Notes under the pieces: model-generated | Database searches by the model: none | The model's input: the letters and a program-made list of their open reading frames with translations, nothing else | What the model was told of the DNA's origin: nothing | Made by a program: the position numbers and the translations under genes | Shown here: positions 24,013-35,559 of the stretch, piece after piece | How the letters are laid out: the number at the start of each line of letters is the position of its first letter | Position numbering within the stretch: the stretch's first letter is position 1 | Source: Pontederia crassipes | Lineage: Eukaryota; Streptophyta; Magnoliopsida; Commelinales; Pontederiaceae | Reading direction: 5' to 3' | Assembly (NCBI GenBank): GCA_030549335.1 | Contig: CM060186.1 | Coordinates: 22,683,189-22,747,188 of the forward strand | DNA: 64,000 bases

Positions 24013-25523
24013 GCGAAGGGGGTCGGGCGACTTAACGGTTGTACAGGAAAGTAGCAGAACTGTTGTGTTAACTGGCATCCACGTGCCTTTGTGGCCGTAG
24101 ATTTTGGTACCTTAATATGGTGTCTGGCTAAATGCCTATATATATATCATGTGCATGTGAGATGAGGTAAATAAATATTTGAGGTTCTATGCTTTGCTTC
24201 TGGTGATATGCATCATATTCCTATTGGTGCATCAAAAGGGTGTTTATGCAAGTGGAGATTTTATACTACCAGCATTGGGGATGTGAGTGTGTGTTTCGTG
24301 GCTATGGTACAAAAGGGAAGGAGGAGGGAGAGAGGGAGGAAGAGAGATTAAATTATTCATGTCTCCTCCATGTGCACTGTAAGCATATATGCCCACCAGT
24401 CTCCTCTTGTCTATTCGCTCGGCTCCATCGCGCTCACATGCACGCCACATGTGTTCCCTCTTCCTGCTTTTTGGTCGTGGCATGCTCTGATCTCTGCATT
24501 TGCTCTCATCATTCAGTGTCCTTCTTTTTCATGGTTTCCGCCTTCTCGGTCTCAGCGGCATCTTGGCGGTTTCGAGCTTTTTGAGCGCAACAGGCGCAGC
24601 TAATCAGCATTGTCTGACGGAAGCTGTTATTGTCTTGCTAGCTGTAAGGAGAAGGGTTTGGATTATTTATTTACTTCTCTGTCTCTGCAAAATAAATAAG
24701 GCGCTGAAGAAAGAGGAGGATCTCATACTTCAGAATCTTGTCTGTTAACCAAAATCCATCAGCAGCAGTATACTAATTCAGTTGGGAAGATTGAGTTCCA
24801 TTTACATGTTTCTTTCTTTCATTTTAATTACTGTGCTCTGTAAAGGCGTCTGCGTAAATAATTACACTGATCGAGGATAGATACAGGGAGGTTCTCAGTA
24901 AAATGGAATCTTGTCAACTTTCAGAAGTTACAGTTAATTATGCTCACCAACCTGAAAATTTTCTGCAATTTCAGCAGACTCGAACAGTATTAGGAGAGGA
25001 CAGAAGTACCAGGTCATGAGTACTGACAGTAATTAACCACAAGTTAGAGGCGTACAGCAGTTGTCTCATATCATTGGCGTTTAATATAAATTAACGTAGG
25101 AATGCTGTTAGTCGTCTACCCTCCGCATCCATCGGGATGCCACTACCGAAACCGTAAAAGAAGCCGAGAATTTTATCAACTTGGCGGTCGACATTGCAAG
25201 AGGATTAGATCAAAGATTCAATCGCTTAGGTTTAGAAGCCTAAACAGTTGCCTTATCACATGCTGAGGAAATCAGATCACAGGTAGGCAACAAAAGAAAA
25301 GTCAGAGTTGACAGCATTTGCTCCTAAACAAACATTTAATAGTGGATCAAGTAGACAACTCCTTTTATATATATTTTTTTTTCCGGTGAAGATCCTTTTA
25401 TATTTTCATTTCTTCCATTGCACCCTCGGAAGGGATCTGAGCATTATGCACTAAAATCTCAACTATGACGGATGAAATTTTTACAGAATACCTTTTCATA
25501 GATATAAATTTAAAGTCAAAATT
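24011..25523. other. Upstream intergenic region of the bZIP gene, no gene recognised
   Basis: Mixed composition, including purine-rich GGAAGGAGGAGGGAG near 24317. Open frames of up to 114 codons show no recognisable domain. It probably holds promoter sequence for the bZIP gene. Confidence 0.4.
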
Positions 25524-27870
25524 TGTAACGTCCCCAAATTTCATCCTCTTTCACGTGACAATTGAACTTATTTTGGACCGACCTTAGTTACAATTCATGT
25601 ATATCCATTGGACTTTCTCATATTAATTTAAGAAGAACAAGAATAGACTACTAAATAACTCACCGATAACTAATATCATAAAAGCGTGAAAGCTAACATC
25701 ACTAACTTTATATGAATGCGAAAGTTAACATATCAATTGTTCTCAAGTGGTCCTCTGATTTATTCTATTAAATCAGAGTAACAAATAGAATAAAATATTA
25801 TAAGATAAATATCTATCTCATGTGCAATTGCAATCACCACGAACATCTTTAGCTGCACATGTCTTCATCCTTGCCAGTTCAGTCATATGTGGGATTCAAA
25901 CACAGAAATATAATTTCACTGAGTATAAATATTCAGTACATATGATAATACAAATAAATAAGAAGACTTAATGCAAATAAGCAATTTTAGTATAAGGAAA
26001 ATCATGCTATCAATTCGATTTGATTCTTTATTCTTTTTTTACATCTTTACTTTAAATAATTTTTATGACATCTATATATGTTGTCCTAATGCGAGCTCGG
26101 CTTATTTTATTGTGAGCATTCATGACGCTTCATGCAAGTTGGGGTGAGACAAGGTGGATCGAATCAAGATCAAAAGTAGAACAATAACGGGCCTAATAAA
26201 AAGGAGTGGGATTTTTATTTACCCACGATAACTATTAGGGTGGTGGGCTTATTAATATCCACCTTCACTTTTTCTATACGATTGGATTCGGTGACAATTA
26301 GTGCAAGAAGCCCCATTTTACATCTTTTATCGGTTTACCTGATTAACATACTTATGGTTCTCTATTAAGCATTATTATACAAGGGTAGAATAGTCATTGC
26401 ACATCATAGTAATAAGAAAAATAATTACTTTTCTATTCTATGAATCCGGGCTGGGCTGTGGCTGGACTCGGTCCGCATTTACCAAGCTTCAAGCAAAGCT
26501 CTCGGTGTCGTGTTCTTCTCTTTTTCCTACCATAACCTAGGTCGGGATCACTGACGCCATCATACATGTTGATGACATGGGACTACTAGGGCCGGGTGTA
26601 AATCCAACTCGAGTCGGATCACCGAAAAAAGGATCCGAACATCTGATGTCGATCGTAGTAGAGCCCGGGTCTTGTTGAACCAAATCCGGGTCGGGTTCAC
26701 TTGGAATGGAGCCGTGCCAAGTTTCGACTTTATAGATGAACTAGGGTCATGTTTCGGCTGCTAAAACTCCGGTGATATTTTTTTGAGACTTTTACTGATC
26801 CTAACTTTTGGTACAGTATTTTGTTTGACATAAAAAATTATATGAAACTGTTCTTGAAATATAGGAGAACACATACCAATCCTAACTCATTCATCATTTT
26901 AAATATTTCATAAAGAAATTGTATCCACAAGTGAATCCAAAATCTTATATACCTTCACTGTTTTCATACTATCTAAAACCTGAGACTTTGGGTGCATTTT
27001 TCGATGAGATTCGGCGATGACTAACCATGAGGCTGGCATTCTTGAACAGAGGATAGATCCGACATTGGATGGCCAATCGAAACTCTCACGCACGCACACC
27101 GAAGAAGAATAAAGCGTAGCACAAAGATGAAGGAAAAACTCAAATAATTAAGAAGAAAAAGATGTATTGGAGGAGATCCTTTGGGTCTTATTTATAGGGT
27201 AAAGTTTCCCAAGTGCTAACCTAGTTAGCAGTCCTGTTCATATTTTCTTTCCATAATTCATTTTTTATTTTCTATAAATTTTTGAATTTAAATAATTAAT
27301 TTATAATACTATTTCTTGATTTTCAAATTTTAAATAATAATATATTATTATTTTATTTTCTAAATATTTTTATCCTTAAAATTTCTAATTTAAACCTCAT
27401 TAGAAGTCCTAATTCAATCATTCAACAAACTTTATCCCTAATCCTCTTTTAACTATCTTTTCATTATTTTATCTCTCCAAAACATAATTATTCCTTAATT
27501 TCAGAAATAAATAAATAGATATTATTCTTATTTTTTTATTTTTTTGGAATAAAATAATAAAATATTAATATTTTATCTTCTAAATATTTTTCGACATAAA
27601 AATTTCATCTTAATTATATTTTGAATCCCTAATCTCATTATAACTTCAATTCATAATCTAATTAGAAATCCTCTTTTCCTGCCTCTTTTCTAATAACATT
27701 TTTATTCTCATGCAAACTTTTCTTATCTTATCTTTTTCTCTTCTGTTATCTTCCCTCTAATTATCTTTTATTTATTTTCAAATTTTATTTTTCTTTAATA
27801 AATCCTAAAATTTAAATTTATTTTAATTATAAAAATTAATATATAATTTTAAAAAAAGTCGGGTGTTACT
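25524..27870 (-). mobile_element. Solo-LTR-like element D, inverted relative of C
   Basis: Plus-strand text begins TGTAACGTCCCC and ends GTCGGGTGTTACT; read inverted it aligns with element C along its length. Shared text includes the start, the TATA region CTATAAATA (near 27188-27198), the motif cluster, and the tail around the sites matching 20400-20800 of C. Flanks AAATT (25519-25523) and AGATT (27871-27875) match at 4 of 5. No coding domain. Confidence 0.8.
26435..26715. repeat. GC-rich motif cluster in LTR D
   Basis: CGGGCTGGGC, CTCGGTCCGC, CTAGGTCGGGATC, GGGCCGGG and ATCCGGGTCGGGTTC variants, at the same relative place as the cluster at 19975-20360 in element C. Confidence 0.6.
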
Positions 27871-29146
27871 AGATTTACTTAGACCAATGGAAAATTTATT
27901 CTTTTTTCGTACATGTGTAACTAGTCCGTTGGAGCGTTACTCTTATTGAGAATAAAGTTCACCACCAATATAATATAATAGCAATTGGAAAAAAAAAATT
28001 CTGGATAACAGTTTTGGGCATCACCCGTAAGCAAGGATAGCCGGCATTGGAGCAGTGATGAGGAGGGAACAGTGCATTGGGAAAGGCCACGGGAGGGAGG
28101 GAGGAGTAGGACCTGCATGCCCGCACCAGGGACCCTCGAAAGGACATCCAACTGCGCCGAGGGGTGCCCACCTCCTTAAGAAGATTCATGCAAGTGCCTC
28201 AATTCATCATCTGCTCACTGCCTTCAATCAAGGCCCATGACCGAACAGAAAATTAAATAGCCATCAGCATATTAAATGGACGCCAGTGCACAACACCCTC
28301 TTCCCTGCACTCTCATCATCTCTCGAGTCTCACTGTTCTCATAATTCAATTCGAGGCCCCCTCCTCGCCCATGCTGCAGTGCTGCAGGGTTGTGGTGTAA
28401 CGCCATCGACTCCCTCTTTTACTGCAAGTTTTCTTGCAACTCGAACATGGCATTCCACCCCCCCGTGACTGGATATAAATAATCCGTTATTAATTAAACT
28501 CAAAGAACAAGTTCTTAAATGATGCAGCTTAAGTACTCCAGCATTTGGACCACCATGTTCCATTGCTGGCTACTTGCCCTTGTGCATTAAGCTGATCCAA
28601 TCCAGAACATAAAGAACGATTCAACTATTCAAGGTCTGTAATTGTAATATATGGATAAATCATGTATTATTCATTCAGAGCGACGCAAGTCAAATTAGGT
28701 ACTCGATGATCTGCCAGACATGTCTGGAGTTTCACAGATCTACTGCACGAGTTTACCCCTCTCGGCAATCAGTGTGGCTGGTTCAACCCCATCCATGGCT
28801 TTCACCCTCTGGTGTGGATTATATGTACATGTGCGACCTGTGACAAGGTATTGTGTTGTCCAGAAATCTCAACTCAAACTGGGACCGTTGTGCCGCACAT
28901 CTTGTCCCTTGTCCCAAGCCAATATTTGCAGTGAACCTACCGTTAGACCTGGAATTTGGACATAACCTGAAATCTGTGGTTAACTGCATTGTTCTTCTAA
29001 ATTTTCATCTATTATAGGATCCAAGATTAAGTAAACACAATGTTGTTAAGACACACCGGATCATACTAGTCAATAATAAAATATTATAATTTAATACAAC
29101 ACATCCAATTATTAAAACATTTATATAATAAATATTTTAATAAAAG
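27871..29146. other. Intergenic stretch, nothing recognised
   Basis: Moderate GC around 28000-28470 with several short open frames (up to 81 codons) but no recognisable protein family. 28970-29146 is AT-rich. Confidence 0.4.
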
Positions 29147-30068
29147 TGTAACGTCTCAAAATTTTACTCTACCGCATGACAAAATCGTCTACCTTGATCT
29201 TTACTTACTTTCTTTACTTTGGTCATTGACAAATCTCCCGCAAATATATGGAGTCAATATCGTAGTATATAAAATATTATCTCACAGAGAAGATTTCAAA
29301 TATTAGAATTATATGATTTTATATAATATCTAAACGGTTAGAAACATGTGAAATAATAATAAAACTAAATAGTGAAGTGCCGAAATAAGTGCAAAAAATG
29401 ACGAGAAAGAACGAGAATTGCTTACGAGAAACAAATGAGAATAAAAGTTCTAGAATTTTGAATCCACTTAGTGTATTGATCATGAAAAATTTAGAGATAA
29501 TAAAATCATTAGTGTTCTACTCAATTTTCAAAAGTCATGCATTTTCTTTTCAGGCAAATACAATTCTAATTAAAATAATAAACGCCTCGTGATCATTTAA
29601 ATTATTTTAATTGCATTATATATAAACCAAGATTCATAAGTAAAATGATTATCCTTATTTCTAAGAAACAATACACTTCATGTTATTCATTTGAACTAAT
29701 CTTGATGAAATACTTTCGTAATCAAGAAGATCGTAGGTCGTTTAATTAGGTGGTCAATCTAATATAAACATTTCGTCAAGCATATGAAAGACAAAGAACA
29801 CATCAGATCAAATAAAAATATTCACTAAAAATCAACCCTAGGTTTCATCAAACTCGAGAAAAGAAGTTTAGCCAATGATAGAGAAAGAAATCATCATAGA
29901 AACATAAGAGTTTATGAAAAGAGAATGAGATTAAGTCTAAGAAAAGTACAAAGATGTAGAAAAAAAATAAGAGTTCATCCCAATCGTCTTGATCCCCTCA
30001 AAAACAAAGTCTGGACCCTTTTTCGTCTCCCAAAATCCTTTTTATAGTCTTCCGAAATTAGGGTTACA
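29147..30068 (-). mobile_element. Possible small LTR E (minus)
   Basis: Begins TGTAACGTCTCAAAATTTTA and, read inverted from the right, begins TGTAACCCTAATTTCGG followed closely by CTATAAAAAGG as a TATA-like box. Flanks AAAAG and AAATG match at 4 of 5. It is 922 bp with no coding domain. Borders are a judgement from terminal motifs only. Confidence 0.4.
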
Positions 30069-31331
30069 AAATGGCCCAAAATACCTCAGAAATTGGCCTA
30101 ATATGGTCGAACAACATATAATACGACCTGGTTAAAAGTGCTACGGTGTATGGTATGCTGTCCCCTAATACAATTAGACCATATTTTTTTGTGCGAATGT
30201 GATATGGCCTGACGACGTCCAATACGGTTGATGCTGATAACAATACGGGCTAGCCGTATTGTTTCCTTTTTTTGGTGATTTTATACCTTCGTGTCAATAT
30301 TCGGAAGTCCCTGAAACATGTAAAGAAATGGTGTAAACACCGAAATCTTTAATATATGTAATCAAATAAGCAGAAGTATAACTTTAATAAGTTGATAATT
30401 ATATCAATATTAATGCATAAATACTCAATTATCAACTCCACTAAACCTAAACTTTGCTTGTCCTCAAGCAAAAAAAATTAGACTTAGGTTCAATCCTGAC
30501 CACATTATAATTGACATGATATCTCCTCAGCTCTTAGATTTTCTTACTTAAACATTATTTACACATTAAAAATTTGCTAACCCTTGACTCAGAATCATTG
30601 AAGTATGTGTTCTATGGATGCTTATTAAGCTATTCTACAAATTGATCATTCATATAATTCTCCCTAAGACCTCGCAATTACACCTCACTTGCATAAATAC
30701 TCAATGTTGATTTAAGCATGTAGAGGACACTTACCTGTCCTTGGGTTCAACTAACCCTCTTTTGATTTGGTTCATTTTTGTCACTACTTTTCTTTTGTAA
30801 TTTGGGGAACTGAAAATAAAAAGAAGATTTTCACTGAGCACGGGCCTCACCTTTCTTCCGAGAATACTTGACTTGGATGCTAGTGGTACTATATTTTGGC
30901 ATACTCTTCTTTTTCTCAAGTGAGGGGACAGAGGAGCAGTTATTTATGGAGAAGAAGAGTTGCCCATAGTTGTCCTCACTTTTTTTTTGTGACGCAGAAA
31001 GCATTCCCCAAATTACTAGAGAAAAGCAGTGCAATTGTGGAACACAAATTTAATATGTAATGTATTATTACTACAATGCTAAATATCATAGTTGAGCATC
31101 ATGCAGATATTAAATCCTAGGAAGAGTTATGTGCACAATCAGTGTACATGTCACTCACTTTGATTACAAGTCAAGGTTGATTATATTTTTATGTTCTTCT
31201 TCAGGAATGTTCAAAATAAATCCATCGTGTGAGAGGGGTTCAACAATGTCATATATAATGTTTCCTAATTCATGCTTGATAACACGCATTATTCCCTTGA
31301 CAACATGAAAGCATGCACACCATTCTATATA
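30069..31331 (-). other. Retroelement-like remnants, borders unclear
   Basis: 30100-30290 holds palindromic ATACGACC / AATACGGGCTAGCCGTATTG-type motifs. Around 30445-30475, read inverted, GCTTGAGGACAAGCAAAG resembles the segment that follows integrase in Athila/Tat gypsy elements just before the 3' LTR. 30730-31034 has open frames of about 60 codons on the minus strand without a recognised domain. Confidence 0.35.
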
Positions 31332-32894
31332 TGTAACACGATATATTACTTATGCATACTCAAACAAGCAAACACATGGATTAAAAGATAAGGGTTCATA
31401 CATGACAATTAGTTTAACCCAACACATGCAAAAAGAAATATTACTTAACCAGACTACTAAGCTCAAATACTAGACTCAGACCAGTGGACATTCTTGACTA
31501 ACACATGACTTAACTTCTTACTGACCTCTTTTTGCCCCAAACGTGAAATAGATATTGCCCTCAATGTTTGGCACAATAAAACCACAAAAGATTGGAAGAA
31601 AAGGTATCTGCATCAATCATGCGCACACATGGTGCAAATACCTAGCCATAACATGAGACTGCGGGGATGAATGACACAATAATATCCCTAAAAGGGGGAA
31701 TAACCTCACACTCCGTAAGGGTGGTGATGACCTTGCACTAAGTGATAACATTCCTCAGTGGTGATGACCTTGCACTAAGTGGTAACATTCCTTAGTGGTG
31801 ATGACCTCGCACTAGATAGCAACATCCATAAAGATGGGAATGATCTCATCTTAGGTGGCAACACCCCACAATGGAGATGGCCTCGTAAACAACATCCATA
31901 TGAATGACCACACAAGGGGAAAATATTACTAGGAATGACCTCGCACAAGGCGGAAACACTCCTAACAGTATGAGAAAGGCCTAAGCCAAGAGCATGTGTC
32001 TTCTTAAGGGAAGTACGATGAAAAATAGACTTCCCGTCTAGATAAGCATGGCATTCCACCATTTTATTTTTTATATTTATTAAACTATTGTCATATATTC
32101 TAACCACAAGGATTAATCAAGGCTTTGGAGAGCGTTGCCTTCAGGTTAATGTTCATGATCATGGGTGTGAGAACAATCATGTGGACATGAGCAAATCCAT
32201 ATTCTTGTACTTATAGTCATATCATTCTCTATCCACTTTCGGATGTCCAAAAGTCATCCGGTCTATAGATTTATGGAACGCCCAAAAATTGAGTGGTCGC
32301 CCAGTCATAAGATCATTTGGCCACTCAAAGTCTGGGCTTGATTCGAACACTCAAAGAATCGATGGACATCCAATCTTCCATGAAAAAAATGAAAAAAATT
32401 ATATCTAACATATTCTAACATTCAGCGAGCATGTGGCCATGATTCATAATTCATTTTCCATCATATGCATTATAGTGAACGACATTCATAATCATTTCTC
32501 CTATTTCCATAACATGTAGCTAATTCGTTCTTAATATAATTCAAGTAACATTTCCAACATCTATATTCATCACTTTAGCGATCATCTAAGCAATAACATA
32601 GAGTACCATTTATGTCCATCTTCATACTACTTAGTAAAACATACTAATAATACCTTAATATCATACACCTCTAAGCATCATCATAATACGAAAACTATAA
32701 CCTAACTCCAAGACCTTAAACATATGTTCACTCATGGGCATAATCATCATATAAGGTTCATAATTATGTCATTCATGGTCACCAAAATCAGCATGCTAAT
32801 CATTCCAATCATTCATCATATAATTAGCATATAAGCATGTAATCAAGATAATAATTCATGGCATCATTCTACCATTTATCTAACATGTACCTAG
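31332..32894 (-). mobile_element. LTR-like block F with 37-bp tandem repeats (minus)
   Basis: Read inverted, this block parallels A and B: a motif cluster (32230-32420, TGGTCGCCCAGTCATAAGATC type) followed by hairpin tandem units. A TGTAACACG end lies at 31332. The sequence continues across the Sirevirus-like insertion at 44480, proven by the CCTAG duplication at 32890-32894 and 44475-44479. The right border is uncertain, possibly near 44547. Confidence 0.5.
31684..31960. repeat. 37-bp tandem repeat
   Basis: Units starting GTGGTGATGACC at 31721, 31758 and 31795 repeat at exactly 37 bases, with degenerate units on both sides. Each carries GCACTAAGTG or a relative, a small inverted repeat. Confidence 0.85.
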
Positions 32895-34051
32895 TCTTGA
32901 ATCCTATGTCTCCCTCTGAGTTTTGCTGATAACAAATTCAATTGAACGTAAAAGTTACTAACTTGAGAGTAAGATCAAAGGAGTATGTGTAGAAGAAATC
33001 ATAAAGTTAAAAAAATTAAAATGGAATTTTTTTATATTGACCGGTCGACCAGCCATATGGATTGGTTGAATGATATCGAAGGACAATTGTTGAATGTGTG
33101 TCGGTCGAAGGATCAATCGATACCGACCGATCATCAGCTCAGAAACAATGTCACAATATTGACAGTCAATAGTTCGATCGAGGCAGTCGATCGACCAAAA
33201 GAAAATGAAGTTCATAGTTCATGTCATGATTGTGACGGTCGAAGGACCAGTCAACCACCCAGTAGAAAAAGAATAATTTGAAGAATGTCATGATTGTGAT
33301 GGTCGAAGGATGTCGTGTCATCGATTGACCGCCCAATAGAAAAGAATAATTCATAGAATGTTGCGATTGTGATGGTCGAAGGACTGGTCATGTCACCGAC
33401 CTAGTAGAAAAGAATAATTCAAAGCATGTCGTGAATGTGATGGTCGACGGTAGACCGGTCAGAAGAGACAAATAAAAAAGAAGACGATGATTATATAGAC
33501 CTATCGATCCAGAAGCAACGATCGATCGGTCTCTGACTGAAATGAATGATAATAGCTATATTTTAATGTATACTTTTTGCAACAATTTTTGGGCGTATTT
33601 AACACATAGAGAATCCTACGGAAGGAGTATCAAAGCATAAAGGAGGGTAATCTAAGCAACAAAAATCTCTAAAGCATTCACCTGAGCACAAAATCGCGAA
33701 TTCATCCTTTCCTCTTGTAGCTTTAAGCGTGAAAAACTTTTGTAAAAGAAGAGAGATGGAGGGAATTATTGTAGTGTGATTTAGTGAAGTTGAGAGCTCA
33801 TTGTAAGAAGATGTGTGCCTTGTCTTTTGAGCAAAGAAGAAGGTGTGTGGTGTAAAAAGAGTTGTTCTCTCCCTACAAGAAAAGAAAAAGTTAGTGGATT
33901 TTCGACGATCTCGAGGACGAGAAGTTGGAGCGGGGACGTAGGCCAAGGAGTTGGGCCGAACCTCGTCAACACATCGTGCCTCTTGTGTTTACGATTAAAA
34001 TTTTAAATCACCAATTCACCCTGCACCCTCTTGGTGTTCTTTTATCCTGCA
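32895..34051 (+). repeat. 5' LTR of copia element 1
   Basis: Aligned with 43375-44474; shared text includes GATAACAAATTCAATTGAAC and the end CTCTTGGTG..GATCCT.CA. The first dinucleotide is TC here, not TG. A GACCGGTCGACC-type palindrome cluster fills about 33040-33540. Confidence 0.9.
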
Positions 34052-34054
34052 ATA

Positions 34055-34066
34055 GGTATCAGAGTA
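34055..34066 (+). other. Primer-binding site (initiator Met tRNA type)
   Basis: GGTATCAGAGT lies four bases after the LTR, matching the TGGTATCAGAGC consensus of copia elements primed by initiator methionine tRNA. Confidence 0.85.
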
Positions 34067-34109
34067 AGGGTGCTCTTATCTTAAGATTTTAACATCTTTA
34101 AAGCTATTG

Positions 34110-35103
34110 CATAGAATGTATTTGGTTTTTTCGAAGGTCAATCTAAAAATTATCCTCTATTTTTCAACGCATCAAATTTTACATATTGAAAAAATTAGAA
34201 TGCAGACATATGTATGTTATATTGATATTGACATGTGGGATATTATACAAAATTGTTTTGACTTACTTGGAAAGTCACCTTTAGAATATACCAAAGGAGA
34301 AAGATTTTTAGTGAAACTTGATTGAAAAGCTAAGAATATCTTTTATTCTGTCTTGAATCTAACAGAGTTTAATCGAATTTCTAGTTTTCAAAGTGCTAAC
34401 AAAATTTGAAAAAAAACTTATTGTGATAAAGTTAAAGAATCTAAGGTGAACATTTTAAATCATCAATATGAGTCATTAAAATGCATGAAAATGAATCCAT
34501 GAATAAGATAAGGAAGATATAGGTAAAGAAGATGAGGATCTTGATAAAAAGAAGCTTAAGTTTTCCTAGCAAAAGAAGAAAAATGGTTTTGCTAAAAGAA
34601 GATCGTCATCGAGTAAGAACTAAGTGACTTGCTTTGAATGCAAGAAGGTTGGACATTACAAGAATGAGTGCCCAAACTTGGTGAAGAAAGTAAAGGATGG
34701 AGAGGGGTCAAAGAAAAAGAAAAAGACTCTTCAAGCCACTTGGGATGGAAGTGAAGAACAAGAAAATTATTTCAACACCTCCTCAAGTGATAATGAAGAA
34801 GCTTACATATATTTAATGGCAAATAGTCATGAGGTAGTCTTTAACTCATCCGATTATAGTGATAATGAATATTTTGATGTGTATAATGAGTTTAGAACTC
34901 TTAGTAATAGATATGGAAGTTTTAAAAAGATATATGATAGCTTCAAATTAGAATTTGAAAATTTGCAAAAAGAAAATGAGCATGTGAACCCTAAAATATG
35001 CGAAACTTGCAATTTACTAGATGATGAAATCTCTAGCTTAGAATTTATAATTGAAGCATTGAAAATGAAAAACACTACTTTGAAATCGTCTCGTGAAAAA
35101 TAA
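34110..35103 (+). pseudogene. gag of copia element 1
   Basis: The N-terminal part (34110-34500) reads as UBN2-type gag with MWDIIQN and FNRIS..S. A CCHC knuckle CFECKKVGHYKNEC follows at 34630-34671, then a long coiled-coil stretch (34900-35100). Breaks: in-frame TGA at 34187-34189 and 34323-34325 and another near 34410, each at a place where the family has tryptophan, plus a frameshift next to the first. The knuckle-to-coil part (34624-35103) stays open for 159 codons. It is related to the gag at 59775-61285. Confidence 0.85.
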
Positions 35104-35130
35104 ACTTGTATTGTTGAATTTCTAAAAAAA

Positions 35131-35388
35131 ACTCCGCCTATGTTTTATAACCGGTCTCAAGCCCGGATAAAGAAGGAGGGTTGTGTTAGGCCCCGACAGC
35201 CAGCGTAAAACCTTGTCGAATCTCATGAACATGGATTAACGAATATATTATGAGCAAGATCTATTTTTGAGCAAGATTTATTGGTGAATAATATACCGAA
35301 AGGTTTGATTACTAATAGAGCGAAATTACGTCGTATGATCCATGTAGTCGACCCCACCTAGTGGGATAAGGCTTTGTTGTTGTTGTTG
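35131..35388 (+). mobile_element. Internally deleted RTE-type LINE (258 bp) inside copia element 1
   Basis: Begins CTCCGCCTATGTTTTATAA, shared with 51829-52008, then jumps to the last part of an RTE LINE (GTGAATAATATACCGAAAGG; CCCACCTAGTGGG hairpin) and ends in (TTG)n. The flanks TTGAATTTCTAAAAA and TTGAATCTGTAAAAA look like an imperfect target duplication and are gag-pol sequence of the host element. Confidence 0.88.
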
Positions 35389-35559
35389 AATCTGTAAAAA
35401 CTGAAAATCGTACTTTGAAAAATGAATTTTTTTAAAAAAAACTACAAATGGTGAAAAAATGCTAGATGCAAAATCACAACAAATAAGACTTTTTAATAAA
35501 AATGAACTTGGTTTTAGCTCATTTGATACTAAAAAGGATAAAAGTCTTTTATTTGTTAA

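Noticed and set aside
23818-24100. Open frames across the GA microsatellite upstream of the bZIP gene
   Set aside because: They encode only alternating Arg-Glu or Ser-Leu from the repeat, with no domain or splice support.
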